A program made the position numbers and the translations under genes. DNA of 64,000 nt from an uncultured Collinsella sp. (GTDB lineage Bacteria > Actinomycetota > Coriobacteriia > Coriobacteriales > Coriobacteriaceae). The notes under the pieces were generated by a model. It was not told where the DNA came from and did not search any database. It saw only the letters and a program-made list of their open reading frames with translations. Position 1 is the first letter of the stretch; every line of letters begins with the position of its first letter. This document shows, one piece after another, positions 28,051 to 37,334 of this stretch. The stretch covers positions 1 through 64,000 of the forward strand of contig UQHK01000011.1 of assembly GCA_900540855.1 (NCBI GenBank), read 5' to 3'.

Positions 28051-28079
28051 TTGACAAATATAAGTTATCGGCAAAGAAT
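28051..28079 (+). promoter_or_regulatory. Promoter of the cysteine-rich peptide operon
   Basis: TTGACA (28051-28056), a 17-base spacer and AAGAAT (28074-28079). The -35 is consensus and the -10 matches four of six positions. It lies about 40 bases upstream of the peptide start, after a terminator. Confidence 0.55.
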
Positions 28080-28117
28080 AACATCAAGAACGAACGATAA
28101 GAGAAAGGAGGAACGAT

Positions 28118-28246
28118 ATGAGCTGGATTGTAAAGCCGAGTCATGTGGACCCCGGTGGTGGGTGCAACGGTTACTGCAAGGCATTCTGTGGAGCACGCAC
28201 TTGCGTCAATAACTGCAGCAAAAACTTCTGTTTAGTTAATCTCTAG
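28118..28246 (+). CDS. Cysteine-rich 42-residue peptide, candidate RiPP precursor
   Basis: ATG 28118 has AAAGGAGG six bases upstream, a near-perfect site. The 42-residue product begins MSWIVKPSHVDPGGG. It then has six cysteines at 16, 20, 24, 29, 33 and 38, spaced x3, x3, x4, x3, x4, and ends CLVNL. The GGG before the first cysteine may mark leader cleavage. The opening M-S-W-I-V-K-P resembles the starts of the two peptides at 51655 and 51834. No modification enzyme is adjacent, and an ABC transporter follows. The product could be a thioether-bridged or disulfide-rich secreted peptide. Confidence 0.7.
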   Translation: MSWIVKPSHVDPGGGCNGYCKAFCGARTCVNNCSKNFCLVNL

Positions 28247-28254
28247 CAGTTGCG

Positions 28255-28291
28255 GCTGCTGCCAGGCGACAGTCTGGCAGCAGCGGTTTTG
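28255..28291 (+). terminator. Attenuator-type hairpin between peptide and ABC genes
   Basis: GCTGCTGCCAG (28255-28265) pairs with CTGGCAGCAGC (28274-28284), followed by GGTTTTGTT. It lies between the peptide stop and the transporter ATPase start. Such hairpins usually leave the peptide transcript more abundant than downstream genes. Confidence 0.7.
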
Positions 28292-28314
28292 TTATCAAGC
28301 AGAACGGGAGGCCA

Positions 28315-29040
28315 ATGAGCGCATCAACGATAAAGCTATCAAAGGTGTCAAAGCGCTATGGAAAACGGCGTGTGTTGCATGACGTTTCCTTCGAGGTGGG
28401 TCAGTCTGAGCTTTGCGCCCTTGTTGGTGCAAACGGGGCGGGTAAAAGCACGCTTATTAAAATAGTGCTGGGCCTCTGTGGGCCATCGTCGGGGAGTGTG
28501 GAGCTCTTTGGAGGCAAGTCGAAAAAAGAGCTGAGTCTGATGCGGACGCGTGTCGGCTATGTGCCAGATTCCAGCGGAGCATACCAATCCCTCAGTGCGG
28601 CTGAGAATCTTCGGATCCGATGTGCGGAATGGGGGCTCGATGAGAAACGTGAGGTTCCTCGCGTTTTGAGCCTTGTCGGGCTGGACGTCGATGAGAAAAA
28701 GAGCGTGGGCAGTTTTTCTCTGGGAATGAAACGGCGGCTGGATATAGCTACGGCTTTGTTGGGCGATACCGACGTACTAATTTTCGATGAGCCGGCAAAT
28801 GGATTGGATCCGTTGGGCATCGAGAGTATATGGGCCCTTATCGGTCGATTGAATCAAGAACAGGGCAAAACCATGCTTATTTCTAGCCACGACTTGGATG
28901 AGCTGGCATCGGTTGCAACATGCTGCCTGTTTCTTCATGACGGCGAACTGCTGAAAAAGGAATCGATGGACATCATAAGGGATGAGGCGTCGTCCTTAAA
29001 AGAGTATTACAGGCGCTTGATGAAGGCGGTCTCGCTATGA
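28315..29040 (+). CDS. ABC-2 transporter ATP-binding protein
   Basis: An ATPase of 241 residues in the BcrA/lantibiotic-immunity style. It has Walker A VGANGAGKSTLIK near residue 39, signature SFSLGMKRRLDIATAL, Walker B LIFDEPANGLDP and H-loop ISSHDLDEL. GGGAGGCCA precedes the ATG. It overlaps the next gene by four bases. With the two permeases it likely exports the upstream peptide or gives immunity to it. Confidence 0.9.
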   Translation: MSASTIKLSKVSKRYGKRRVLHDVSFEVGQSELCALVGANGAGKSTLIKIVLGLCGPSSGSVELFGGKSKKELSLMRTRVGYVPDSSGAYQSLSAAENLRIRCAEWGLDEKREVPRVLSLVGLDVDEKKSVGSFSLGMKRRLDIATALLGDTDVLIFDEPANGLDPLGIESIWALIGRLNQEQGKTMLISSHDLDELASVATCCLFLHDGELLKKESMDIIRDEASSLKEYYRRLMKAVSL

Positions 29041-29861
29041 AGCGGGCGATCCATCCCATAAAGGCAGATATGATGCGTTTGTACAGGATGTTTCCGGCGA
29101 AGCTTGGTCTTGCGCTTATGCTGGCGTTCGGCCTTCTCTTCGGTGTCTTTCTAAAAAACGGAACAACGTTGCTCGCCTTTGGCAATAGCGTTTTTGGGGA
29201 GGATATTGGTTTCTTCTGGAATGTAATCGATCCTTCTGCACCCGATGAGTCCCTTGTGCGCAGTGCTTTTGCCGGCACCTCTCTGTTCGTTCCACTCATC
29301 GTTTGCCTGGCGATTTTACAGGAGCACGGCTATGAAGAGGGATACCGAATTTCTTCAGCAAGAGGTCTTACCCGCTTTTATGGGGTTCTAGCTCATGCGC
29401 TTTCGTCTGCTTTAATAATTGGCGCAGCATATAGTGCGCTTTGCTTTCTTCTGTTTGCAATAGCCATAATACGTGGAGGGCATAGCTACGCGCATGGCAT
29501 GCTGGCTGCATTTTTGCCTGCAATGATAGTCAACACCGTATTGGTGATATCGGTTGCGCTGGAGACGGTGACCATCTATCGGATTACAGGCAGCGCTGTA
29601 TTGAGCGGGGCTGCAATAATAATCGGATTTGTCATGAGCTTGACGCTCTACGGAGCCTTCCTTCAGGCACCTATACCATCCTTGCGATGGATCTTCTTCC
29701 TTCCTGGGCCGTACCTTGGAGTCGGATGCGCCCTTGGGTATAGCGATATGGGGCAACTGGCGCTTCTGGGCTATGGCGTGGCAGCCAGCTGTTTATCGGT
29801 ATTGATTTACGCTCTCGTGAGCTTTCGTGCTGGGGGTGTGCTCAATGGCTCGTCAGATTAA
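29037..29861 (+). CDS. ABC-2 type permease subunit A
   Basis: A 274-residue membrane protein with about six helices, starting after a short cytosolic tail (LGLALMLAFGLLFGVFL). No enzyme motifs. The start overlaps the ATPase stop (ATGA), showing tight coupling. The layout of an external loop after helix 1 and helix pairs at the end fits BcrB-like permeases of peptide exporters. Confidence 0.82.
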   Translation: MKRAIHPIKADMMRLYRMFPAKLGLALMLAFGLLFGVFLKNGTTLLAFGNSVFGEDIGFFWNVIDPSAPDESLVRSAFAGTSLFVPLIVCLAILQEHGYEEGYRISSARGLTRFYGVLAHALSSALIIGAAYSALCFLLFAIAIIRGGHSYAHGMLAAFLPAMIVNTVLVISVALETVTIYRITGSAVLSGAAIIIGFVMSLTLYGAFLQAPIPSLRWIFFLPGPYLGVGCALGYSDMGQLALLGYGVAASCLSVLIYALVSFRAGGVLNGSSD

Positions 29862-30663
29862 AAGATTCCTCCATTCAGAATTGAAGCACGTGAGTAAATG
29901 GACGTACGCCTTAATCCCGGTAATTTATGCGTGCATGGTGGTATTGCAGCTTAATTCTTTCCCGATGTGGTTCTGCAGCCTCCGTGAGAACAGTTTCTTG
30001 GGCTTCTTCCCAGACCCGACGCTTCGGCTATCGGCGGAGGATGTCCTTCTATTTGGTAATGCAGAGGTTTTTCGCGGTCTGCTGTTCAACGTAGCCCCGT
30101 TGGCTCATGCATTGTTCTTTCCGTTCATCGCGGCTTGTATTGTGCCGCGCTTTGTCAGTTCGGGCTTTGTCGAGGAACCGTGGGGGCTGTCGGAGGCTCG
30201 GGGAGGGAAGCGGGCGTGCGTTACCGTTGCGCGAGCGATGCTGTCTTCTTTCGCCCTAGTGGGCGCGTTTATCCTGTCAAGTGTCGTTTTGTACTGTCTT
30301 AACTGCGCAATCGTTTTGGATGCTCAACAGTATTTCAACCTGAATATGTTTTGCGATCGACTTCTTCTGGCGAGTGCGGTCTGCCTTGCATACGTGGTCT
30401 CTTGCGTGATCGTTGTTTCCTATTTTGGATCCGGCTTCGGTCCTATTGGCATGCTGTTGCTTGTCAACGTCGTAACGATCTACATACAGGTCGGAGCCAA
30501 TTCCATGCTTCCGTTTCCGTCCTCGATGCTCATGTGGATTTGCGGCGTGACCCCGTTGGGGGACGGTCAATGCGTTTCGATTTTGATTGACTGCCTAATA
30601 AACGTAGCAAGCGTTTTTGCCATCTGCTTTACCGTCGACCGATTGCGGTCGAGATTTCTTTGA
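29845..30663 (+). CDS. ABC-2 type permease subunit B
   Basis: A 272-residue membrane protein with about six helices. The ATG at 29845 overlaps the upstream permease by 17 bases, in another frame. It has a basic N-terminus (MARQIKRFLHSELKHVSKWT), then a helix and a large loop with FLGFFPDPTLRLSAEDVLLFGNAE. It presumably pairs with subunit A in a heteromeric exporter. Confidence 0.8.
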   Translation: MARQIKRFLHSELKHVSKWTYALIPVIYACMVVLQLNSFPMWFCSLRENSFLGFFPDPTLRLSAEDVLLFGNAEVFRGLLFNVAPLAHALFFPFIAACIVPRFVSSGFVEEPWGLSEARGGKRACVTVARAMLSSFALVGAFILSSVVLYCLNCAIVLDAQQYFNLNMFCDRLLLASAVCLAYVVSCVIVVSYFGSGFGPIGMLLLVNVVTIYIQVGANSMLPFPSSMLMWICGVTPLGDGQCVSILIDCLINVASVFAICFTVDRLRSRFL

Positions 30664-30705
30664 TTGTTTGTGAGGGATGATCATACCGAGCATACCAAAT
30701 ACAGA

Positions 30706-30737
30706 GGGGGCGGGCACCGTGGCTGGTGTCCGCCCCC
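30706..30737. terminator. Bidirectional terminator hairpin
   Basis: GGGGGCGGGCACC (30706-30718) pairs with GGTGTCCGCCCCC (30725-30737) with one mismatch. It lies between converging genes ending at 30663 and 30774. Confidence 0.6.
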
Positions 30738-30773
30738 CCGGCTTAGGAGGCTTTAACTTGTGTAGCTTGCGAA

Positions 30774-31583
30774 CTAGCGGGCCTGCTTAACCTTGGCCGC
30801 TGCCTCGACAAACGACTTCCACAGGTTAAAGTCGGTCTCGAGCGTCTTCCACGTATACTCGGGGTGCCATTGCACGCCCAGGCAGAACGGCTGGCCCTCG
30901 ACCTCGATGCACTCGGGTACGCCATCGGTTGCCTTGGCGACCAGGCGCGTGCTTTTACCCAGACGGTCGACGCAGCAGTGATGTGCCGAGTTGGTCTGGA
31001 TGAGCCTGTGCCCGCCAACCGCGCGCTCCAGCAGCGAGCCCGGCACGACCTCGACAGGATGCACAGGGTCGTTGAGCACGTGGGTATGGCGCCACTGCGT
31101 GCGACCCTCGCGCGCACCTAGGCTCGGCACGTCCATGCACAGGGTGCCGCCGGTGGCGACGTTGAGCAGCTGCGTGCCGCGGCAGGTGGTAAAGAGTGGC
31201 TTTTTGGCGCGGAGCACCTCGTTAACCAGCTTAAACTCAAAACGGTCGCGAATCTCGCAGCACAGTGTGGGGTCGTAGGGGCGCTCGTCGCCCCAGCGCT
31301 TGGGGTTGACGTCCGGGCCGCCGGGAATGGCGATGCCGTCGGCGATGTCGACGTAATGACGGATAACCTCAATGTCCTCGGTGATGGACATCTGCAGCGG
31401 CAGGCCGCCGGCGGCAAGAATGGCATCGACAAAGACACTTGCGATTTCCTCGTTGGGGGAGAGCGTTTCGCTCAAAAACGGCTTTGCCTCTTCCCAACGC
31501 GGTGCGACGAGGATGAGTGGGCGGTCGGCGGGGTCGACGTTGACATGCGGGGTGTAGGACGATGAGGTGCGGGTTCCGATCAT
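30774..31583 (-). CDS. Class I glutamine amidotransferase-like gamma-glutamyl hydrolase (C26)
   Basis: A 269-residue hydrolase like PuuD/gamma-Glu-GABA hydrolase. The nucleophile is in TTCRGTQLLNVATGG near residue 140, and the His-Glu pair is in VQWHPEYTW near 240. IAIPGGPDVNPKRWGDE is the oxyanion-strand region typical of the family. It is the last gene of the minus-strand block with the amino-acid importer, so it may process an imported gamma-glutamyl compound. Confidence 0.87.
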   Translation of the reverse strand: MIGTRTSSSYTPHVNVDPADRPLILVAPRWEEAKPFLSETLSPNEEIASVFVDAILAAGGLPLQMSITEDIEVIRHYVDIADGIAIPGGPDVNPKRWGDERPYDPTLCCEIRDRFEFKLVNEVLRAKKPLFTTCRGTQLLNVATGGTLCMDVPSLGAREGRTQWRHTHVLNDPVHPVEVVPGSLLERAVGGHRLIQTNSAHHCCVDRLGKSTRLVAKATDGVPECIEVEGQPFCLGVQWHPEYTWKTLETDFNLWKSFVEAAAKVKQAR

Positions 31584-31670
31584 GGTTGCGGCTTTCGAAT
31601 CCGGGTGGACATGGCACAGGGGTGGCGCGGGGCAAACGTTACTGATGAATTTGCCCGCGTGGCAATTGGG

Positions 31671-32435
<765 letters not shown>

Positions 32436-32471
32436 GGTGCTCGGCTCCTTATGACTCGAAATGGTAAAGCG

Positions 32472-33305
32472 TTAGCGGATGATCGTCGCGCCGGTCTTGT
32501 GCGAGACGTAGACAGCGGCCTTGTTGATCGCGACGTTGATGAGGATATAGATGACCGCGATCACCAGGTAGACCGACACGAGGGCGTCGTAGTTGGTAAT
32601 GAGCACGCGGGCGTTTTGCATGAGGTCGGGGTAGCTCACCACGTAGGCGACGGTGGTGTCTTTGACGACGACCACGAGCTGCGAAATCAACGACGGAATG
32701 ATAAACCGAATAGCCTGGGGCAATACGATTTTAAAGGTGATTTTAGCCTTGGAGAGGCCGAGCGCCTGGGCAGCCTCGACCTGGCCGCGCGGCACGGCGT
32801 TGACGCCGGCACGGAAGATTTCGGCCAGTACACCGGCTGCGGCGAGCGCGACGGGAAGCGTGAGCATCCAAAACGACGGCAGCGCGATCTTGTACTGGGG
32901 CAGCACCAAAAAGAAGAAGTAGATGAACAGCAGGCTCGGCACGCCGCGGAAGAAATCGGTGAGCACGCGGCAGACCAGCTGCAGCGGCTTAATGTCGCTG
33001 GTGCGACCGAGCATAAGGGCAAGGCCGAGCACCAGCGCGATGGCGCCGGCGGTGAGTGCGACTTTAACGGTGCCCTCAAAGCCGGCAAGCAGGAACTTCC
33101 AGGTGGTGAGGTGCGTAAAGAAATACCAATAGTGAACCGAAAGCTGGCCGGTCACATAAAAGCGCTGCAACACGAGGGCAACGAGTGCGACGACGGCAAC
33201 CAGCGAGATGGCGGTGCCGATGCGAATCTTGGCGCGCATCTTGGGGCCGGGAGCCTCGTAGAGCGCATCGCGCATGGTGAGCGCGGAGGTGGAGTGCTTG
33301 CTCAT
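32472..33305 (-). CDS. Polar amino-acid ABC permease (HisM type)
   Basis: A 277-residue permease. The cytosolic N-terminus is followed by five or more helices, with the EAA loop ARSL-type motif (EAAQALGLSKAKITFKIVLPQAIRF) that contacts the ATPase. The ATG overlaps the stop of the upstream permease (ATGA). It forms a heterodimer with that protein. Confidence 0.92.
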   Translation of the reverse strand: MSKHSTSALTMRDALYEAPGPKMRAKIRIGTAISLVAVVALVALVLQRFYVTGQLSVHYWYFFTHLTTWKFLLAGFEGTVKVALTAGAIALVLGLALMLGRTSDIKPLQLVCRVLTDFFRGVPSLLFIYFFFLVLPQYKIALPSFWMLTLPVALAAAGVLAEIFRAGVNAVPRGQVEAAQALGLSKAKITFKIVLPQAIRFIIPSLISQLVVVVKDTTVAYVVSYPDLMQNARVLITNYDALVSVYLVIAVIYILINVAINKAAVYVSHKTGATIIR

Positions 33306-33961
33306 CGGAGGATCCTCACCTTCTTATCGATATAGTTGCCAATGTGGCTCACCACAAAGGCCGTGCCCAGGTAGCCGAGCGCCGAGATAAAGAACGCGGC
33401 GACGCCGCCGAGCGAGCGCGTGTTGATGTAGCTCACCACGCCGGTGAGCTCCTGCGGTTTAAGCGGCACCTGACTGCCGAGTGCGGTGGTGAGCATGACG
33501 GCGATAAAGAGGTTGGTCATGGGCAGCACGCTCGAGCGCAGCGCCTGCGGAATCACGATCTTGGCGAGGATACGGCTGAAGCTCATGCCCAGCGAGCGGG
33601 CGGCTTCCACCTGGCCGACACCGACAGTGTTGATGCCGCTCATAAAGTTCTCGGAGCCAAAGGCAGAACCCAAAAGGACCGTGGCGACGATAACGCAGGT
33701 GCGGTAGGGCAGGACGACCTTGAGCGGTGGCAGTGCGTAGACGACGATGATGAGCAGCGCGATGCCGGGGATGTTACGGAAGACCTGAACATACAGGTCG
33801 CCAAAGACGCGCAGCGGCTTGAGCGGCGACACGCGCATCACGGTGACGGCGACGGCCAGCACCATGGCGATGGCAAACGACTCAAGCGTCATGCCCCAGG
33901 TTGCTAGCAGCGCGTCGATATAGTTCTGGCCATAGAGCGACCAGAGCTCGGAGAGACTCAT
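33302..33961 (-). CDS. Polar amino-acid ABC permease (HisQ type)
   Basis: A 219-residue permease whose EAA loop is EAARSLGMSFSRILAKIVIPQALR. CGGCGGGAGGTCCGC precedes the ATG. It lies 138 bases after the binding-protein gene, a gap that holds a hairpin, and overlaps the second permease. Confidence 0.92.
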   Translation of the reverse strand: MSLSELWSLYGQNYIDALLATWGMTLESFAIAMVLAVAVTVMRVSPLKPLRVFGDLYVQVFRNIPGIALLIIVVYALPPLKVVLPYRTCVIVATVLLGSAFGSENFMSGINTVGVGQVEAARSLGMSFSRILAKIVIPQALRSSVLPMTNLFIAVMLTTALGSQVPLKPQELTGVVSYINTRSLGGVAAFFISALGYLGTAFVVSHIGNYIDKKVRILR

Positions 33962-33985
33962 GCGGACCTCCCGCCGGTAAGGAAA

Positions 33986-34011
33986 GGGGCTCCCGTGTGT
34001 ACGGAAGCCCC
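33986..34011 (-). terminator. Processing/attenuation hairpin between binding protein and permease genes
   Basis: GGGGCTCCCGT pairs with ACGGAAGCCCC across a GTGT loop, one mismatch, and reads into CCTTTCC on the minus strand. It likely makes binding-protein mRNA more abundant than permease mRNA. Confidence 0.55.
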
Positions 34012-34099
34012 GACAACTCAGTGAGGAAACAGTTTAGCGCAATAAAGCGCATCGTGCGTTTCCGTATGGTTTCGTAGCGGCCGTTACTAGGCTCGCTGC

Positions 34100-35095
34100 C
34101 TAGGCGCCGATCTCGGGCAGCTCGGGAACATTGGTGTCGCCCGTACGGTCGCCAATGCAGATCTGCCACAGCTCGGTCCAGGTGCCGTCATCCTCGATCT
34201 TCTTAAGGAAGCCGTTGACAAAGGCGACGCCGTCGGAATCGAGCGGCAGGCCGATGCCATAGGGCTCCTTGCTGCCGAAGGGCTTGCCGGCGATCTTATA
34301 CTTACCGGGCTCGCGGACCAGGGCGCTCTGCTGCATGTTGTTGTCGATGACGTAGGCGTCAACGCGGCCCTGCTGGAGTGCCTGGCGGGCCTCCTCGTCG
34401 GTCTTGAACTCCTGCTGGCTGGCCTTGGGAGCGAGCTCCTCCAGGATGGCGGGGCCGTTGGAGCCGGACTGGACGGCGACGTTCTTGTCGGCCAGGTCGT
34501 CGACGCTCTTGATGTCGTCGTTGTCGGCGAGCACCAGGATAGCCTGCTGGGTGTAGTAGTAGGGACCGGCAAAGGAGACGAGCTTCTTGCGCTCGTCAGT
34601 GATGGTGTAGGTGGCAAAGACAGCGTCGACCTGGCCGTTCTGCAGGACGGACTCGCGCGTGTCCGAGGTCACCTGGGTGATCTCGACCTTGTTCTCGCCC
34701 AGAATGTAGTTGGACAGGAGCTGTGCGATACCGGCGTCGAAGCCGCGGGTCTGACCGTCTTTCTCGTTGAGGAGGGAGAAAAGTGTGGAGGTCTGAACGC
34801 CACCGATCTTAAAGACACCGGCGTCCTTGACGGCCGTGGCCCAGGTGCTGGCGGCGATGGCGTCGTCATCGGCCTTGGGGCCGTTGTCGACGAGTTTGTC
34901 GAATGCCTTGGCATCGAGTATGGTGGAAGCCTCGGTATCTTCGGAGCTCTTGGAGGAGCCGGCGGCGGAACCCTTGTCGGCCTCGGCGCTGGTGTCGGAG
35001 CAGCCGGCAAGACCAAGGCCGGCGACGGTTGCGAAGGTGGCGGCAACGAAGCCGCGGCGGTCGAGAACGACCTGCTGGGAGAGGTTTTTGCTCAT
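34100..35095 (-). CDS. Amino-acid ABC transporter substrate-binding lipoprotein
   Basis: A 331-residue extracytoplasmic solute-binding protein. The N-terminus carries both a twin-arginine motif (LDRRGFVAATF) and a lipobox (GLAGCSD), so it is probably exported folded by Tat and lipidated. A Ser/Glu-rich linker follows. The type-3 binding fold begins at FKIGGVQTSTLFSL. FDAGIAQLLSNYIL and VDAVFATYTITDERKKLVSFAGPYY match the glutamate/glutamine class. GAAAGGTGTTCTACC precedes the ATG. It heads the importer operon. Confidence 0.92.
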   Translation of the reverse strand: MSKNLSQQVVLDRRGFVAATFATVAGLGLAGCSDTSAEADKGSAAGSSKSSEDTEASTILDAKAFDKLVDNGPKADDDAIAASTWATAVKDAGVFKIGGVQTSTLFSLLNEKDGQTRGFDAGIAQLLSNYILGENKVEITQVTSDTRESVLQNGQVDAVFATYTITDERKKLVSFAGPYYYTQQAILVLADNDDIKSVDDLADKNVAVQSGSNGPAILEELAPKASQQEFKTDEEARQALQQGRVDAYVIDNNMQQSALVREPGKYKIAGKPFGSKEPYGIGLPLDSDGVAFVNGFLKKIEDDGTWTELWQICIGDRTGDTNVPELPEIGA

Positions 35096-35213
35096 GGTAG
35101 AACACCTTTCTCAATAAAATCCCTAGCGGTTGAGTAGAGTTATACCCTATCGCGCTCAAATGGGTCAACACGAAATAACTCAGAAACATACTTACCTTAT
35201 GGGTAATTCTTCC

Positions 35214-35246
35214 TACCAAAAAGGGACAGGCACCTTTGTGGTGGTT
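35214..35246 (+). repeat. Chimeric GGGACAGG repeat copy
   Basis: The left half CTACCAAAAAGGGACAGG matches copies 1-4, while the right half CACCTTTGTGGTGGTTCTTG matches the copy at 62911. The two half-arms are not complementary, so this copy looks recombinant. Confidence 0.55.
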
Positions 35247-35278
35247 CTTGCAGATGTGGTGGCCTGTCTCGCTGCTTT

Positions 35279-35495
35279 GTCTCAATCTGTAACAGTTAGA
35301 CGAGGAAATGGGTTCTACCTGTTACAGATCGAGATTTTCTCTTTAGGGGAATTCGAATGTCTCAATCTGTAACATCTGGACGGCCAGAAGGTCTCTATCT
35401 GTTACAGATTGAGACAAAGGTCAGGGACTAAGACGTCTTTTCTAGATCTGTAACAGTTAGACGGGAATTCGGGCCATAGATGTTACAGATTGAGA
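35279..35495. repeat. Three tandem hairpins with TCTCAATCTGTAACA arms
   Basis: The three units, 35279-35334, 35359-35415 and 35441-35495, have a period of about 80 bases. Each has left arm (G)TCTCAATCTGTAACA and right arm TGTTACAGATTGAGA around a 25-base loop beginning GTTAGACG or TCTGGACG. Unit 3 has a shortened left arm. No coding sequence is here. It fills most of 35096-35552. Confidence 0.8.
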
Positions 35496-35514
35496 TAATC
35501 GTGCCGCGAAAATA

Positions 35515-35551
35515 AAAACCTCCGCAGGGGTGCTTTCCTTGCGGAGGTTTT
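35515..35551 (-). terminator. Rho-independent terminator of dxs
   Basis: AAAACCTCCGCA (35515-35526) pairs with TGCGGAGGTTTT (35540-35551), followed on the minus strand by TATTTTCG. It lies at the dxs stop codon. Confidence 0.75.
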
Positions 35552-35552
35552 C

Positions 35553-37334
35553 TTACTCGTTGAGTAGCCTTACGGCTTCGGCGGCCATGTTCTCGACCGT
35601 CATGCCGTTCTGAGCGAGCAACTCTTTGGGGTCGTAGCGGTCGGGGAAGCCCTTGGCGATGCCGAAGGTGCGCGTGCGCACGGGCGTGCAGGCCAAGTAG
35701 CACGCGACACGCTCGCCCCAGCCACCGTCCAAGATGCCGTCCTCGAGAGTGACGACAACGCGATGCTCGGCGGCAAGGCTGTCGAGGAACTCACGGTCGA
35801 GCTCTGTTGCATAGCGCGGGTTGACGAGCGTGGCCTCGATGCCGTACTCGGCAGCCAAGCGGTTTGCCACGCGCTCGCCCAACTCAAAGAAATCGCCAAG
35901 CGCGAGCACGGCCACGTCGCGACCCTGGCGCACCACGTTGTAATGAACGGCGCCGTAATCGGCGTCCTCGGCAGGCGCCAAGTCGGGGCGGCTTACCAAG
36001 CCAATGCCCGGCACGCGAATCGCCGCGGGATGCTCGCGGTGATCGAGCGACCAGCTCAGCATGGACAGATATTCCTCCATGCAGGCCGGCGCCAAGTAGT
36101 GCATGTTGGGAAGACCGCCCAGCATGGAAATATCAAAGAACGAGAGGTGCGTCTCGGATGTGGTGCCAAAGATCGACGCGCCAAATACCAGGATGGTTGC
36201 GGGGGCGTCGTTGAGGCACAGGTCGTGCCACAGTTCGTCGTAGGCGCGCTGCAAAAACGTGCCGTACACACCAAAGACTGGCTTGGCGCCCGAGCGCGCA
36301 AGCGCGGTGGCAAAGGTCACGGCGTGCTCCTCGGCAATGCCCACGTCGACAAACTGCTTGCCTGCCGCGGCGCGAAGCTCGGGTGTAAAGCCCATGATGT
36401 AGGGCGTGGCCGCCGTGATGCCCACGACCTGCGGATCGCGCTCGATGGCAGCGCTCAGGGCCTCGCCCGTAATATCGGCATAGGTGCGCGGCGCAGGCTC
36501 GCTCGGATGGCCCGGGCAGAGCTTGCGCCCAGTCGCCATGTCAAACGGACCCACATGATGCCAGCGCTCGGGGTCGCTCTGGGCTGGCTCAAAGCCCTTG
36601 CCCTTTGCGGTGGAGACGTGCAGCACGATGGGATGATCGATATCGCGCAGCTCCTGCAGCGTGTCGACCAGGGCCAACACATCGTTGCCGGTGTCCAGAT
36701 AGCGGTAGTCGAGCCCCATCGCGCGGAAAACGTTGCGCTCACAGGTGCCGTTGCTGGCGCGCAGCTCGGCCAGATTGCGATACAGGCCACCGTGGTTTTC
36801 GGCGATGGACTGGTCGTTATCGTTGACGATGATGATCAAGTTGCTGTCGAGTTCGGCGGCATTGTCGAGGCCCTCAAACGCCAAGCCGCCCGAAAGCGAG
36901 CCGTCGCCAATGATGGTAATGACGTTGTACGTATCGCCCGCCAGGTCACGAGCGTGTGCCAGGCCGCAGCCCAGGCTCACCGACGTGGAGGTATGGCCCA
37001 TGGCAAACAAGTCGTGCTCGGACTCGTCGGGATTGGCAAAGCCAGAAGCCTCACCATAACGCTCCGGATCGATATAAGTGTACGCGCGCCCAGTCAGCGC
37101 CTTGTGGGCGTAGGTCTGGTGCGAAACGTCAAAGACAATCTTGTCGATGGGGGAGTTAAACACGCGATGAAGCGCAACCGTAAGCTCAACGACGCCCAGG
37201 TTGGGGGCAACGTGCCCGCCGACAGCGGCGGAGCTTTCGAGGATTGCCTGACGGATCTCGCCGCAGAGCAGCGGAAGCTCGGCGCGGTCGAGAGCCTTGA
37301 CGTCCTCGGGCGTTGTCGTTTGCGTAAGCAGCAT
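35553..37334 (-). CDS. dxs: 1-deoxy-D-xylulose-5-phosphate synthase
   Basis: A thiamine-diphosphate enzyme that starts the MEP isoprenoid pathway from pyruvate and glyceraldehyde 3-phosphate, 593 residues. FDVSHQTYAHKALTGR is the N-terminal catalytic region, and GDGSLSGGLAFEGLDNAA with NDNDQSIAENHGGLY is the ThDP/Mg site. GIAEEHAVTFATALA carries the catalytic Glu. It is shorter than the usual 620 or so residues, mostly in the loop after domain I, a variant seen in some Firmicutes and Actinobacteria. Single gene. The ribosome binding site is weak. Confidence 0.92.
   Translation of the reverse strand: MLLTQTTTPEDVKALDRAELPLLCGEIRQAILESSAAVGGHVAPNLGVVELTVALHRVFNSPIDKIVFDVSHQTYAHKALTGRAYTYIDPERYGEASGFANPDESEHDLFAMGHTSTSVSLGCGLAHARDLAGDTYNVITIIGDGSLSGGLAFEGLDNAAELDSNLIIIVNDNDQSIAENHGGLYRNLAELRASNGTCERNVFRAMGLDYRYLDTGNDVLALVDTLQELRDIDHPIVLHVSTAKGKGFEPAQSDPERWHHVGPFDMATGRKLCPGHPSEPAPRTYADITGEALSAAIERDPQVVGITAATPYIMGFTPELRAAAGKQFVDVGIAEEHAVTFATALARSGAKPVFGVYGTFLQRAYDELWHDLCLNDAPATILVFGASIFGTTSETHLSFFDISMLGGLPNMHYLAPACMEEYLSMLSWSLDHREHPAAIRVPGIGLVSRPDLAPAEDADYGAVHYNVVRQGRDVAVLALGDFFELGERVANRLAAEYGIEATLVNPRYATELDREFLDSLAAEHRVVVTLEDGILDGGWGERVACYLACTPVRTRTFGIAKGFPDRYDPKELLAQNGMTVENMAAEAVRLLNE

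Noticed and set aside
31590..31612. TTCGAATCC resembling a tRNA T-loop
   Set aside because: No acceptor stem or anticodon arm around it.
35279..35495. Possible CRISPR array
   Set aside because: Repeats are inverted pairs forming hairpins, loops are similar rather than unique, only three units, and no cas genes.
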